Origin: a virus
Virus record (IMG/VR): IMGVR_UViG_3300025151_000101
Location: 1 to 40,155 of that record
Reading direction: 5' to 3' (one strand)
DNA length: 40,155 nucleotides
Within the stretch, counting starts at the first letter, position 1, and every line of letters starts with the position of its first letter. Positions 8,062 to 17,082 of this stretch are shown piece by piece. The position numbers and the translations under genes are program-made. The notes under the pieces are model-generated. The model worked only from the letters and a program-made list of their open reading frames with translations, searched no databases and was not told the DNA's origin.

Positions 8062-9432
8062 ATGGCAATATCATACAATTCTGGAGTATTAAAGTCCAGT
8101 GATATTACTGCTACTACCTCTGATGCTAGTGTAGGTCAAAGACCGGATAGAAGACGAATATTTAATTTCGGCGACAGAGTTGCCGAATTGGCTCCTGAGG
8201 AGTCTCCATTTTTCGTCTATCTAAATCAGGTTGCTAAAGCACCTACCGATGACCCAGTGTTCCGTTATTTGGAAAACCGTAACCGAATTAGCTTTACAGA
8301 TCGTTCTTTACTTCTTAAAGGTGCTGTAAATGGTGGTTCCGCTGTTTCCGCAGGTTCTTCGTATTCATTTACTGTTGATACTGCTGGCGGTGCTACTGTT
8401 GACTACCTAGTAAAAGGAATGGTTTTGGCTGTCGGTACAGTTGATTCAGCGGCAGGATACGGTCAGGCATTAGTTAGAGTAGAGTCAGGAGTAAGTCATG
8501 CAAGTGCTGATTCATCATTTACTGGTAAAATAATTGATGTTTCTGCTGTCAGTGGAAGTAATGTTTTATCTGATAATGACGTAGCTCAAATCATAGGTTC
8601 TTCCTATGAAGAAGGTTCTGGTTCCCCAGACGTGTTCTCTTCTGAACTAGAAGATGACTTTGGGTACACCCAGATTTTTAAAACAGCGGCAGAAATGACC
8701 AACACTGCTTATGCAACTCGCTATCGTGGGTATGCTGAAGAGTGGAATCGTATCTGGGCTACCAAACTGCGTGAGCATAAGATTGACATTGAAAGAGCTA
8801 TGCTCTTCGGTCAAAGAGCTCGTGTAGGCGGTATCCAGTACACAGAAGGTCTAGTCGGTCACATCGTAAAGAATGTGTCACCAGTAGTAAACGATTCTGC
8901 ACTTTCCTATTCCTCTGGAAATGCTTATCACCGTAGCGTTGATCAAGCTGAATTAACATACGATAGATTGCTTAGTGATCTTGAAGTTATATTTGATCCA
9001 GCTAGAGGTGGAATGGCAGAAAAGCTAGTACTATGTAGTTTACCAGTCATTACATTCTTTAACAAGTTAGGTGACGGTGCGTTTCTTGATGCATCTATTG
9101 GTCATTCCAATGGCCCATTCAGACTAAACATGGACTCAAGAGAAGGTGCTTTTGGACATTCCGTTATGGTAATTGATACCATTCATGGAAAGTTAAACCT
9201 TGTCAAAGAGCCATTGTTTAGAGGAATCGCATCTGGGTTTATGCTCATGGCTGATATGACACAACTTGCTTATCGTCCGCTAGTCGGTAACGGTATCAAT
9301 CGTGACACTCAAGTTATGACCAATATACAGGCGGCTGATGAGGATTTAAGGAAAGATATGATCTTAACCGAAGCTGGTTTAGAGATTACTCTTCCTGAGT
9401 CACACGCACTGTTCAACCTAGAAGGGGTGTAA
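8062..9432 (+). CDS. Major capsid protein (HK97-type, SU10/DUF5309-like)
   Basis: This 456-residue shell protein has an N-terminal FNFGDRVAELAPEESPFFVYL segment, a Ser/Gly-rich beta insertion at about 95-185, and a central helix of the type AEMTNTAYATRYRGYAEEW followed by LREHKIDIERAMLFGQ. That helix pattern is like the capsid family typified by phage SU10 (DUF5309), itself HK97-like. No protease gene or long delta domain is evident, so scaffolding is by the separate protein upstream. AAAGGTAACAAA precedes the ATG. It should be one of the most highly expressed genes of the late arm. Confidence 0.9.
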   Translation: MAISYNSGVLKSSDITATTSDASVGQRPDRRRIFNFGDRVAELAPEESPFFVYLNQVAKAPTDDPVFRYLENRNRISFTDRSLLLKGAVNGGSAVSAGSSYSFTVDTAGGATVDYLVKGMVLAVGTVDSAAGYGQALVRVESGVSHASADSSFTGKIIDVSAVSGSNVLSDNDVAQIIGSSYEEGSGSPDVFSSELEDDFGYTQIFKTAAEMTNTAYATRYRGYAEEWNRIWATKLREHKIDIERAMLFGQRARVGGIQYTEGLVGHIVKNVSPVVNDSALSYSSGNAYHRSVDQAELTYDRLLSDLEVIFDPARGGMAEKLVLCSLPVITFFNKLGDGAFLDASIGHSNGPFRLNMDSREGAFGHSVMVIDTIHGKLNLVKEPLFRGIASGFMLMADMTQLAYRPLVGNGINRDTQVMTNIQAADEDLRKDMILTEAGLEITLPESHALFNLEGV

Positions 9433-9433
9433 G

Positions 9434-9862
9434 ATGAGAGCTGATTATCTAAATAATAATAGCGGTAAAGCTGATCTTAAACTAAAAGTAGAGACTGTTA
9501 ATGCGGCTAAAACCTTAACTGCTTTAGATTCTGGTAAGGTTTTTATGATTCAGCAAGACTCTGCTTATGAGATTACCCTACCATTGGCGGCAACAGCCGG
9601 TGCTGGATGGAACGCTAAGTTCATCCTATCTGAAGTTGCATCTAATGCAGTTACCATTGCTAACAATACATCTGAAGACACCATTGTTGGAACAACAGTT
9701 GGTGCTGACGGTGGTGCTGGTAGCAGTGCTGAGTCTGCTGTTGATGAAATTGTTTTCATCAGTGGTGCACAGTTAGGAGATCAGGTTGAGTTAATTTGCG
9801 ATGGTACTTATTACTATGCCAAAGCACAGGCTCACGATGTCGCTCATATAACCATATCTTAA
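9434..9862 (+). CDS. Head decoration protein candidate
   Basis: This 142-residue protein is rich in Ala, Thr and Val with a beta-strand pattern. ALDSGKVFMIQQDSAYEITLPLAATAG resembles the small all-beta domain found in many phage capsid decoration or fibre-tip proteins. It starts one base after the major capsid gene with GGGGTG as ribosome site, the usual place for a decoration protein. No signal peptide or catalytic motif is present. A hairpin follows it (9898-9924), consistent with differential expression of the capsid pair. Confidence 0.6.
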   Translation: MRADYLNNNSGKADLKLKVETVNAAKTLTALDSGKVFMIQQDSAYEITLPLAATAGAGWNAKFILSEVASNAVTIANNTSEDTIVGTTVGADGGAGSSAESAVDEIVFISGAQLGDQVELICDGTYYYAKAQAHDVAHITIS

Positions 9863-9897
9863 TCCGAATACATAAGGATAACAGTAATAGGTACTGT

Positions 9898-9924
9898 GAG
9901 GGCTGTCAAAAAAAGGCGGCCCTC
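9898..9924 (+). terminator. Hairpin after capsid genes
   Basis: GAGGGC at 9898-9903 pairs with GCCCTC at 9919-9924 around a 15-base A-rich loop. No T run follows, so it is a weak intrinsic terminator at best; an mRNA-stabilising or attenuating hairpin between the capsid genes and the zinc ribbon gene is as likely. Confidence 0.4.
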
Positions 9925-9944
9925 GAAACCTAAAAGGAATAATT

Positions 9945-10151
9945 ATGAAAAAATGTATGCATTGCAATAAAGAAAACAAGGGAGGCTGGTTCTACTGCAA
10001 GTCTTGCGGTAAACAAGCATCTGAAAGTAAGTTTACTACGAATATGTGGATGACTTCTGACTTAGGAAAAAGAACAGACGTTGAGTTTTCTACTCAAAGT
10101 ATGAGTGACAATGTAAAAAGTATGAGGAAAAATTTAGGCTATGCCAGCTAA
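9945..10151 (+). CDS. Zinc-ribbon protein
   Basis: This 68-residue protein has C4-x2-C7 and C18-x2-C21, a compact zinc ribbon, followed by a charged, probably disordered tail with SMSDNVKSMRKNLGYAS. AAAGGAATAATT precedes the ATG. It starts the run of small basic proteins after the capsid genes and overlaps the next gene by 11 bases. Zinc ribbons of this kind bind nucleic acid or protein. Whether it enters the virion is unknown. Confidence 0.75.
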   Translation: MKKCMHCNKENKGGWFYCKSCGKQASESKFTTNMWMTSDLGKRTDVEFSTQSMSDNVKSMRKNLGYAS

Positions 10152-10434
10152 AAAGAAGAGAGACCCAAAGCTTGTACGGGCTGGAGTAAGTGGCTATAAC
10201 AAACCAAAGCGTACTCCAAACCACCCAAAGAAGTCACATGTGGTGGTTGCTAAGGTTGGGAGCACAACAAAATTAATTAGATTTGGACAGCAGGGAGTGA
10301 GAGGTGCTGGCAAGAATCCAAAGAGTAAAAAAGACAAAGCAAGACGTAAATCGTATTATGCAAGGCATAATGCACAAGACTCTAAGCCTAGCAAACTATC
10401 AGCAAGGTATTGGAGTCATAAGGTGAAATGGTAA
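10141..10434 (+). CDS. Very basic capsid-region protein (97 residues)
   Basis: Rich in Lys and Arg with few acids, it carries VVVAKVGSTTKLIRFGQQGV (about 34-53), a small beta domain, then KSKKDKARRKSYYARHNAQ and ends RYWSHKVKW. Similar proteins are common in marine phages and cyanophages by recall, without known function. The ATG lies inside the zinc ribbon gene, and its stop overlaps the next start (TAATG). Composition suggests DNA or RNA binding, perhaps packaging with the genome. Confidence 0.75.
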   Translation: MPAKKKRDPKLVRAGVSGYNKPKRTPNHPKKSHVVVAKVGSTTKLIRFGQQGVRGAGKNPKSKKDKARRKSYYARHNAQDSKPSKLSARYWSHKVKW

Positions 10435-10598
10435 TGAATAAAAAAGTAAAAGCACCTACTGGTTATCATTGGATGAAAGCTGGTGCCGGTTATAAATTAA
10501 TGAAGAACCCTAGAGGTGGATACAAGCCACACAAAGGTGCAAGTTTAACTGCCAGTTTTAAAGTTCAAATGACACACTCCAAAAGTAAAAAGAAATAG
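10434..10598 (+). CDS. Small basic protein (54 residues)
   Basis: Hand translation gives a 54-residue protein starting MNKKVKAPTGYHWMKAGAG and ending HSKSKKK. It is strongly basic, with a Gly/Tyr/Lys middle (LMKNPRGGYKPHKGA). Its ATG overlaps the preceding stop (TAATG) and its TAG overlaps the next GTG start (TAGTG), so it fills the gap exactly between two other basic genes in one translationally coupled chain. That fit is the main evidence that it is real. The function is unknown; nucleic-acid binding is likely from charge. Confidence 0.75.
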   Translation: MNKKVKAPTGYHWMKAGAGYKLMKNPRGGYKPHKGASLTASFKVQMTHSKSKKK

Positions 10599-10981
10599 TG
10601 GCAACAGCAAAAAAAAGAGATCCCGCCAAGTGGGCAAGAGCAAAGGCTAAGGCTAAAAGAAAAATGGGTGGAAAACACTCTGCTAGGGCTATGCAACTTG
10701 CTGTAAAGTATTATAAGGATATGGGTGGGACATATTCTGGTAAAAAATCATCTAAGAATAAATTATCAAAGTGGTCAAAACAAAAGTGGGATTATGTCGT
10801 TAAAGCAGATAAGAAAAAACCAAAAGCAAAGCGTGGACGTTATTTACCTGAATCAGTTAGGAAAAGTCTTAGTGCCTCTGAAAAAGCGGCTACAAACAAA
10901 AGAAAGAGGGCCGCATCTGCAAAGGGAAAACCAAAGGCAAAGTATTCAAAAAAGATAGCAGGCAAGGTAAGAAGAGCATAA
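10598..10981 (+). CDS. Basic DUF5872-like protein
   Basis: This 127-residue protein starts at GTG within the preceding TAG. It is highly basic throughout. The section KNKLSKWSKQKWDYV (about 53-67) followed by RGRYLPESVRKSLSASEKAATNKRKR (about 79-104) fits the DUF5872 pattern (K-W-T-K-Q-K-W, R-Y-L-P, L-T-x-x-E-K-x-A-T-N) as I recall it from large viruses and phages. It ends in a Lys-rich tail. It is the third basic protein in a row, ending one base before the neck protein gene. A virion-nucleoid role is plausible but not shown. Confidence 0.75.
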   Translation: MATAKKRDPAKWARAKAKAKRKMGGKHSARAMQLAVKYYKDMGGTYSGKKSSKNKLSKWSKQKWDYVVKADKKKPKAKRGRYLPESVRKSLSASEKAATNKRKRAASAKGKPKAKYSKKIAGKVRRA

Positions 10982-10982
10982 C

Positions 10983-12962
10983 ATGGCAACATTTGAAGCA
11001 CAAGTAGAAGCATTAACAAGTTTAGACATAGATGGTAGTAGTGCACCAACCCAAGCAGAATTAAGTCAGTTTTTAACAGATGGTGCGGCTGAGGTTATAA
11101 ACTCTATGCCAGCACGGTTAAAGTTACTATGTGCAACAGAAGATAATTTTACAAGCACGGCAGTAGGTAGTGAAGCAGAGACATTGGATTCTTCCTCTGT
11201 TTTATATGTTACAAGAAATGATGGGACAATAGATCAGCCATGTCGTAAAATACCTGCTGTATTAAGAGGTAAAGCTTCTGATAGTGATGATATGATAGCG
11301 GCTACAGCGACAGACCCCGTGTATTATATTTATAATGGAAAGCTAAATGCATTACCAGCATCAGGAGCTTGTAAGTATCTAGAAGTTAATAATCCTACAG
11401 TTGCTTTTGGTGATTCTGCTATAAGTAATTTTCCAGATGAATATGAATATTTAGTGCCATTATATGCCTCTTTAAAGTCTATACAAAATAAAATGGGAAG
11501 CAAAAGCGATGAGCTACCTTCAGATGTGTCGCTTCCGTCTATTCCTGTGGCTCCATCTGCTCCTAATATAGAGGATTTAAGTATAGTAGCGGTAGCCCCT
11601 GCACTTCCTTCTAATCCAAGTTTTACATCTATTTCTATTGGTGATATAACTGTTGATACAACTACTCTTTCAAATGTTGGGATTGCACCTACTTATAACA
11701 AGCCAAGCTTAACAGCTAGGGTTTCTTTTAAATCTTTTTTTGCAGATGTTAGTAGCTCGAATCCTTTTGGAGATAGCGACCCAAGCGTTTTAACAATTTC
11801 TGTTTCCCCTCCTGTTGTTCCTGCATCCCCTAGTTATACAACTCCAGATGTAGACAGTGAAACTGTAGGTACTATGCCAACAATAGATTCTGTTTCCATT
11901 TCTAATATTGGGGTTCCTCCTGCATATACAGCACCTACCGTTGGTGGAGCATCAGAAGAGTTAACTGGTACTATAACAGCTGGCAACTCACAAACAGATG
12001 TTAGTGATTGGTTTGAAGTAGTTGGTGATTTTATTCAAACGGACGAAGATACAGAGCTGGCTAATGTTCAGCTTCAAAAAATATCTACTTATTTAAATGC
12101 ATATCAACAAGCTTTGAATAATAATTTAAATTTATTTAACAAAGAAAACGTAGCGTACCAAGCTAAACTTCAGGAAGCAATACAGCAAGCCCAGATAAAT
12201 TCTCAGAAGGTAATACAGCAAGCTCAAATTGATAAAGACAAGGTTTCTCAACAAGCTCAAATAAATGCACAGGAAAAACAACAAGAAGCCTCTTTAAAAC
12301 TGCAAAAAGAAAATCAAGAGTACCAAGCTAAACTGGCTAAATTTTCAGATGAGCTTCAGTCTTATCAGGCTCAGGTAAATAAAGAAGTTCAGGAGTATGG
12401 TCAAAAACTTTCTAGGTATCAATTTGAAGTGAATACCGCTTTTCAATCTTGGTCTAAGACTGAATCGGATAATTTATCTCAGTATAGTGCAGACATTCAA
12501 AATGAGCTTAATGAATTTAACAAAGAAAATGTAGCTTATCAGGCTAAGTTGCAAGAGGCTACTCAGCAATCACAGTTATCTGCACAGGTAAGGCAACAAC
12601 AGGCCCAGCTAGACTCTCAAGATGCTCAAAAAGAAACAGAGCTAACTTTATCAAAAGAAGTACAGGAGTATCAAGCGAGCATATCAAAATATAATGCAGA
12701 GCTTCAAGCCTACCAAGCCAATGTAAGTAGGGAAGTACAGCAATATAGCAATAACTTAAATGCTGACATACAGGATTATCAGCAAAAACTTGCAAAGTAT
12801 TCAGGAGAAATTCAGTCGTATCAAGCTGAAGTAAATTCTAAAATAAGTAATTACAATGCAAACATTCAAAAGCAAAGCACAGATTTTCAGTTTTTAAACA
12901 GTAGATATGCACAGCTATCTGCTAATTACGAACTTGGGCTAAAAACACTAAGGAATATTTAA
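10983..12962 (+). CDS. Virion protein with adaptor-like head and duplicated Q-rich coiled coil
   Basis: This 659-residue protein has three parts. Residues about 1-175 resemble neck/adaptor proteins (helical start, then a DEYEYLVPLYASLKSIQNKMG helix). Residues about 180-345 are rich in Pro, Ser and Val, like a stalk. Residues about 355-640 form a long Gln-rich coiled coil. FNKENVAYQAKLQEA occurs at 385 and again at 512 (Ile or Thr then follows), 127 residues apart, with different synonymous codons, so the coiled coil arose by an old internal duplication. It sits between the basic trio and the head-completion genes. It is probably a connector or fibre-like structural protein. Confidence 0.7.
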   Translation: MATFEAQVEALTSLDIDGSSAPTQAELSQFLTDGAAEVINSMPARLKLLCATEDNFTSTAVGSEAETLDSSSVLYVTRNDGTIDQPCRKIPAVLRGKASDSDDMIAATATDPVYYIYNGKLNALPASGACKYLEVNNPTVAFGDSAISNFPDEYEYLVPLYASLKSIQNKMGSKSDELPSDVSLPSIPVAPSAPNIEDLSIVAVAPALPSNPSFTSISIGDITVDTTTLSNVGIAPTYNKPSLTARVSFKSFFADVSSSNPFGDSDPSVLTISVSPPVVPASPSYTTPDVDSETVGTMPTIDSVSISNIGVPPAYTAPTVGGASEELTGTITAGNSQTDVSDWFEVVGDFIQTDEDTELANVQLQKISTYLNAYQQALNNNLNLFNKENVAYQAKLQEAIQQAQINSQKVIQQAQIDKDKVSQQAQINAQEKQQEASLKLQKENQEYQAKLAKFSDELQSYQAQVNKEVQEYGQKLSRYQFEVNTAFQSWSKTESDNLSQYSADIQNELNEFNKENVAYQAKLQEATQQSQLSAQVRQQQAQLDSQDAQKETELTLSKEVQEYQASISKYNAELQAYQANVSREVQQYSNNLNADIQDYQQKLAKYSGEIQSYQAEVNSKISNYNANIQKQSTDFQFLNSRYAQLSANYELGLKTLRNI

Positions 12963-12963
12963 A

Positions 12964-13452
12964 ATGGCAAATCAAATAAGAATAAACACATCGGTAGACG
13001 TTGTTCAAGACAATGACGTTACAGTTGAAGGAATATCATATTCACATAAAGTATTAGACGGTAATGCAGACTCTAGAACTTGGGGTGGTAGTTATAATAT
13101 TGCCACTGCATATACAGATGCAGACGTTTGTTATTGGAAAAATGTAGTTGTATCCGCTACAAGTGCAGATGGTTTAAATGATAGTGGATGGACAGAGGCT
13201 AGTGCACCTAGCGATGGAACAATACCTGCAACGGCTCATGTGGTTTGCGTTGAGTATGTAAGCACGTTAGGAACTGTTGCTAGCGTTTCTGTTACTATAA
13301 ACTCTGAGGTTCATGCTGTTTTAACCAAAGGAGAGTCTGTTGTTATTCCTTTGGCGGCTGGAGAAGACCCTGCAAATGTAAAAGTTCATGCATCTGCTTA
13401 TAGTAATGGGACAAACGAAGCAACTATTAATGCAATGTTGGCTGGTGTATAA
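12964..13452 (+). CDS. Structural protein, beta-rich (162 residues)
   Basis: This Ala/Val/Ser/Thr-rich protein has an all-beta pattern and no membrane segment or catalytic motif. SVTINSEVHAVLTKGESVVIPL (about 108-129) looks like an immunoglobulin-like or decoration-type strand pair. It starts one base after the coiled-coil protein and its stop overlaps the next start (TAATG). Its position among connector genes suggests a decoration or neck-associated protein. The family was not recognised. Confidence 0.65.
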   Translation: MANQIRINTSVDVVQDNDVTVEGISYSHKVLDGNADSRTWGGSYNIATAYTDADVCYWKNVVVSATSADGLNDSGWTEASAPSDGTIPATAHVVCVEYVSTLGTVASVSVTINSEVHAVLTKGESVVIPLAAGEDPANVKVHASAYSNGTNEATINAMLAGV

Positions 13453-13802
13453 TGGCAATACAATCATTAACAGTAAAACAGATTATCAGCAGGGTTAGAC
13501 AGGTTTTTCCTAATGCACCTGAAACATATATTATGTCCTTGATAAATGATGCATTGAATGAACTTGGTCAATACTCGCAGAAGTCCATGTCTGCTAAAAT
13601 AAACATTGTTGCCGATCAAACATTTTATGATTTGTCAGACAGTGCAACAGACTCCAGTAGTAATGCAATGGGTATCAATAAAGTTTATAGAGTAGATGTA
13701 ATGGACAATGACGGTGACTACATAAGAGTTCCTAGGGTATTAGATGGAGAGCCTTTGATGTTTGACAACACGTCTGAGTCTGCAATAGAGGAGCCTTCAT
13801 AA
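13452..13802 (+). CDS. Head-tail adaptor protein, N-terminal-type
   Basis: This 116-residue protein begins SLTVKQIISRVRQVFPNAPETYIMSLINDALNELGQYSQKS, the helix pair typical of podovirus head-to-tail adaptors, followed by a beta part with FYDLSD and NKVYRVDVMDNDGDYIRVPRVLDG. It is coupled to the next gene by TAATG. The two together (116 + 142 residues) have about the length of one full adaptor, so they may act as a pair. Confidence 0.7.
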   Translation: MAIQSLTVKQIISRVRQVFPNAPETYIMSLINDALNELGQYSQKSMSAKINIVADQTFYDLSDSATDSSSNAMGINKVYRVDVMDNDGDYIRVPRVLDGEPLMFDNTSESAIEEPS

Positions 13803-14230
13803 TGGCAAGTAATATTAAGTATCCAGAAGACAAGGTTTTATATTTTATTAGAGGAGATCATTTAGGTCTCATAACAACATTTTCTTCTTCTGGTGAGTCT
13901 AGAACTGATAGAAAGGCATATCAGGCATTTGACCACTCAGTTACCAACGGTATGCTTCTGCATTACTATGGCAACCCAAGTAAGGTTACTGCGATTACTC
14001 AAACTCCAGATATAGACAATTTGTTTCATTCAGCGATTGTTGATTATGTAAAGAAGTGTTTGTACATGGATAGAGCTGGTACGGAATCAGATGCAAGTAT
14101 GGCTCAGGTGTCTATGAATTTAATGATGCAACATGAAAGAAAATTTGATATGGCCGTAAAGAAATACGGCACTAAAAAGAGAAGTAAAACTGGAGGAACC
14201 AGAGCAGTGGTGCCAGCAAGTTTTACTTAA
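13802..14230 (+). CDS. Adaptor / head-completion partner
   Basis: This 142-residue protein has an LYFIRGDHLGLITTF start, GMLLHYYGNPSKVTAI, then PDIDNLFHSAIVDYVKKCLYMDRAG and a C-terminal helix with HERKFDMAVKKYG. Pattern and place fit a podovirus adaptor or head-completion protein; the DIDxxxHxAIVDYVK helix is common in such proteins by recall. It starts at TAATG from the preceding gene. The C-terminus is basic. A 102-base non-coding gap follows, ahead of the tail fibre gene. Confidence 0.65.
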   Translation: MASNIKYPEDKVLYFIRGDHLGLITTFSSSGESRTDRKAYQAFDHSVTNGMLLHYYGNPSKVTAITQTPDIDNLFHSAIVDYVKKCLYMDRAGTESDASMAQVSMNLMMQHERKFDMAVKKYGTKKRSKTGGTRAVVPASFT

Positions 14231-14332
14231 TATAATTGATTGATTATTTGTTTTAATGTAAGGTAAGTTACAGAACATATAATTTAACTATATGGATGCT
14301 TTAAGCGGTGGTGGAGGAATATAGGATAGATT
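14231..14332 (+). promoter_or_regulatory. Leader of the tail fibre gene with TATAAT element
   Basis: This is one of the longest gaps in the late arm. It contains TATAAT at 14278-14283 and an AGGA site before the ATG at 14333. No convincing -35 box is seen at the normal distance. It may hold a promoter that boosts fibre and downstream genes. Confidence 0.3.
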
Positions 14333-17050
14333 ATGGCAAACCCAAATAAATTCACCGCTAAGGAAGTTCTAAACAAAGTACTTCTAGACTCTTCAGGAAA
14401 CGCCGTCACGGCAAACTCAGTAACCTCACAAGAAGCACTAAACAGTGTCTTAGATACTACAAACAACAGATTAAATATGTCCCTAGCTGGAGGTACAATC
14501 TCTGGCGATGTTACTATATCTGGAGACTTGACTGTTAATGGTAGTGGAACTAACTCTTATGATGAAATAATCAATGGAGACCTTCATGTAAAATCAGATA
14601 GTGGCAATTCTACTTCTGCATTTCTAGTAGAGAAGAATGATGGAACAGATGTATTTGTTGTAGATACGACTAATTCAAGAGCAAATATAGGAGCAAGAGT
14701 AGGAACTGCAATACTTGAAGTTAAAGGTTCTGTTGATAATGATTATGCTGGTAGGTTTGAAAATACACATAGTGGTGGTTATGGAGCATTAGTTAAAATT
14801 GATGGAACTACTGCAAATGACCTTGCATTTCAAGTCAGGGCAGATTCTACAAACATTCTTACCATTAATGGGGATAGTTCGACTACTTTTTCTGGTAATG
14901 TGGGTATAGGCGTATCACCTTCGAGTAAGCTACACATTAATGTTGGTACTGACCAAAATCTTGAAGTGACAAGTGTTAGTTCTAAATTACACTTAATGGG
15001 TACTAATAATGCAAGAAGTGCCAATATTCCACTTACTCTTGGTTTTTCAGAATATATTTTTGAGCAAGGAAATATTGGTATAGGCGGAACGCCAGATGTA
15101 AAACTTCACATTATGACATCTGATGCAAGTCTTACTACAGCCGATGCAAATGTCTCAGTAATTATAGAAGAAAATGACCACACTTATTTAGAGTTACTAA
15201 CACCCAGCGATAAGCAAAGTGGAATTATATTTTCAAATGGTACATTATCCAGCTCTGGAATAATAAATTACAATCAAAGCACAGATGCTATGACTTTTAA
15301 TACTGATGGTGATACTGCACTCACTATAGACTCCAGTCAAAATGCTACTTTTTCTGGTGCAATTAACTCATCTATGAGTAGTACATCTGTTCTTGGAAAT
15401 TTACAAAACACACACGCATCTGGTTATGGATTAAAAATACAAGCAACTGGTGGAACTGCATCACAATATATAGCAACCTTCAATGATAAAGATGATAATG
15501 TAAAAGCAAGGGTATATGGAGATGGTAGAATTACCTCCTTTAATTCATCTGGTGCAGTTTTTAGGCTCGAATCTACTAATACAAATATAACTGGTGCAGA
15601 ACTTGTTGGTAAAGTTGAAGCATATATATCTGATGCAAGTGGAAACTTGCCCGGTGTAGCTGGTTCTATTGACTGGACTACAAGTGGCTCAATAGATGGT
15701 GGCTCCTCAAAAGGTACGACTTTAACTTTAAAAAACTATCTTGAATCTGCTGGGTTGCAAACTGTACTTACAATTGATAAAGACAAAGTTGCTACTTTTG
15801 GTGGTGCGATTACTTCTGGTGCTAATATAAATATTCCGTCTGGAAATATTTTATACTTAGATGGTGGTAGCAACACATACATTTATGAATCAACAGCGGA
15901 TACAATGTCTTTTGCTTGCAATTCTAGTATCAGATTTCAACTTGATAACAACTCCAGAATCTCACTAAGTAATAATGATGGAGGCACATTAAATACAGCA
16001 TTTGGATACCAAGCTGGTACTGCACTCGCATCTGGTTCTACTGAGAATACAATTTTTGGACACCAAGCTGGGTTAGCACTTAGTACGGGAGATTACAACA
16101 CAGCAATCGGTGCATTAGCACTGAAAACTGAAGATGCTGGTAATAGAGCTGTTGCAGTTGGGACAGGTGCTTTGTTTTCTCAAAATGTAGCTGATGTTGC
16201 TGGGAATGTCGCTGTTGGTTTTACAGCGGGTTATTATAATGTTACAGGAACAAACAATACTGCTATTGGACACGAAGCACTACAGGGGGCATCTGGAAAT
16301 AGTCACAGTAACAATACTGGAGTTGGGTATCAGTCATTAAAAGCAATTACTACAGGCGGTTCAAATGTAGGGTTGGGAGGTTACGCTGGAGACACTATAA
16401 CTGATGGAACTGAAAACACTTGCATTGGATATGCGGCAAGAACAAGCTCTGCATCTGCAACTAATCAAATAGTAATAGGTAGAGCTACAACAGGAGTAGC
16501 AGATAACTCAGTAACACTTGGTAACGCAGATGTAACTAATGTTTATATGGCACAAGATAGTGGTGCTACAGTTCATTGTGGTGGAATAAGGTTTCCAGAT
16601 ACACAAAGTTCAAGTAGTGATGCTAATCAATTAGATGATTACGAAGAAGGCGAATACACTACCACTATAACTGGTGCAACAAGTGGAAGTTGGGTGTTAG
16701 ATTCAGCTCAAAATAAACTTTCATACACAAAGATTGGAAGATTGGTAACTGTGATAGGTAAATTTGAAACAGATAGTGGTTCTGGTGCTGGTTCTTTAAA
16801 AATTAATTTACCATTTACAGCGGCAAATTTAACAAGTGGAGCTGGTATTGCGGCTGGCTCAATTACAATTAATAGATATGGCTCTACCTCAATAGCAACA
16901 CAAATAACGCCTATAGTTTTTGAAGATACTAACTATATCAATGTACAGATTCATAGCACAGACGGAACATCTAATGAGTCTTATGTGCAAGCAAATGATA
17001 TAGATGGTATTTTTGAAGGGCAATTAAGTATTACATATTTTACAGATTAA
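14333..17050 (+). CDS. Tail fibre with YadA-like head repeats
   Basis: This 905-residue receptor-binding candidate has a short N-terminal anchor region. From about residue 55 it carries repeats of the type GGTISGDVTISGDLTVNG, common in phage fibres. Residues about 550-735 contain a series of NTAIG/NTIFG/VAVG units (AFGYQAG, NTIFGHQAG, NTAIGALAL, NTAIGHEAL, NTCIGYAA), the left-handed beta-roll repeat of trimeric autotransporter heads. Residues about 755-905 form a C-terminal domain starting LDDYEEGEYTTTITG, seen at the ends of many marine phage fibres. It is followed by small genes that may be fibre accessory proteins. Confidence 0.85.
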   Translation: MANPNKFTAKEVLNKVLLDSSGNAVTANSVTSQEALNSVLDTTNNRLNMSLAGGTISGDVTISGDLTVNGSGTNSYDEIINGDLHVKSDSGNSTSAFLVEKNDGTDVFVVDTTNSRANIGARVGTAILEVKGSVDNDYAGRFENTHSGGYGALVKIDGTTANDLAFQVRADSTNILTINGDSSTTFSGNVGIGVSPSSKLHINVGTDQNLEVTSVSSKLHLMGTNNARSANIPLTLGFSEYIFEQGNIGIGGTPDVKLHIMTSDASLTTADANVSVIIEENDHTYLELLTPSDKQSGIIFSNGTLSSSGIINYNQSTDAMTFNTDGDTALTIDSSQNATFSGAINSSMSSTSVLGNLQNTHASGYGLKIQATGGTASQYIATFNDKDDNVKARVYGDGRITSFNSSGAVFRLESTNTNITGAELVGKVEAYISDASGNLPGVAGSIDWTTSGSIDGGSSKGTTLTLKNYLESAGLQTVLTIDKDKVATFGGAITSGANINIPSGNILYLDGGSNTYIYESTADTMSFACNSSIRFQLDNNSRISLSNNDGGTLNTAFGYQAGTALASGSTENTIFGHQAGLALSTGDYNTAIGALALKTEDAGNRAVAVGTGALFSQNVADVAGNVAVGFTAGYYNVTGTNNTAIGHEALQGASGNSHSNNTGVGYQSLKAITTGGSNVGLGGYAGDTITDGTENTCIGYAARTSSASATNQIVIGRATTGVADNSVTLGNADVTNVYMAQDSGATVHCGGIRFPDTQSSSSDANQLDDYEEGEYTTTITGATSGSWVLDSAQNKLSYTKIGRLVTVIGKFETDSGSGAGSLKINLPFTAANLTSGAGIAAGSITINRYGSTSIATQITPIVFEDTNYINVQIHSTDGTSNESYVQANDIDGIFEGQLSITYFTD

Positions 17051-17082
17051 TTGGATAATTAATTGGAACTAATAAGGAGTAA

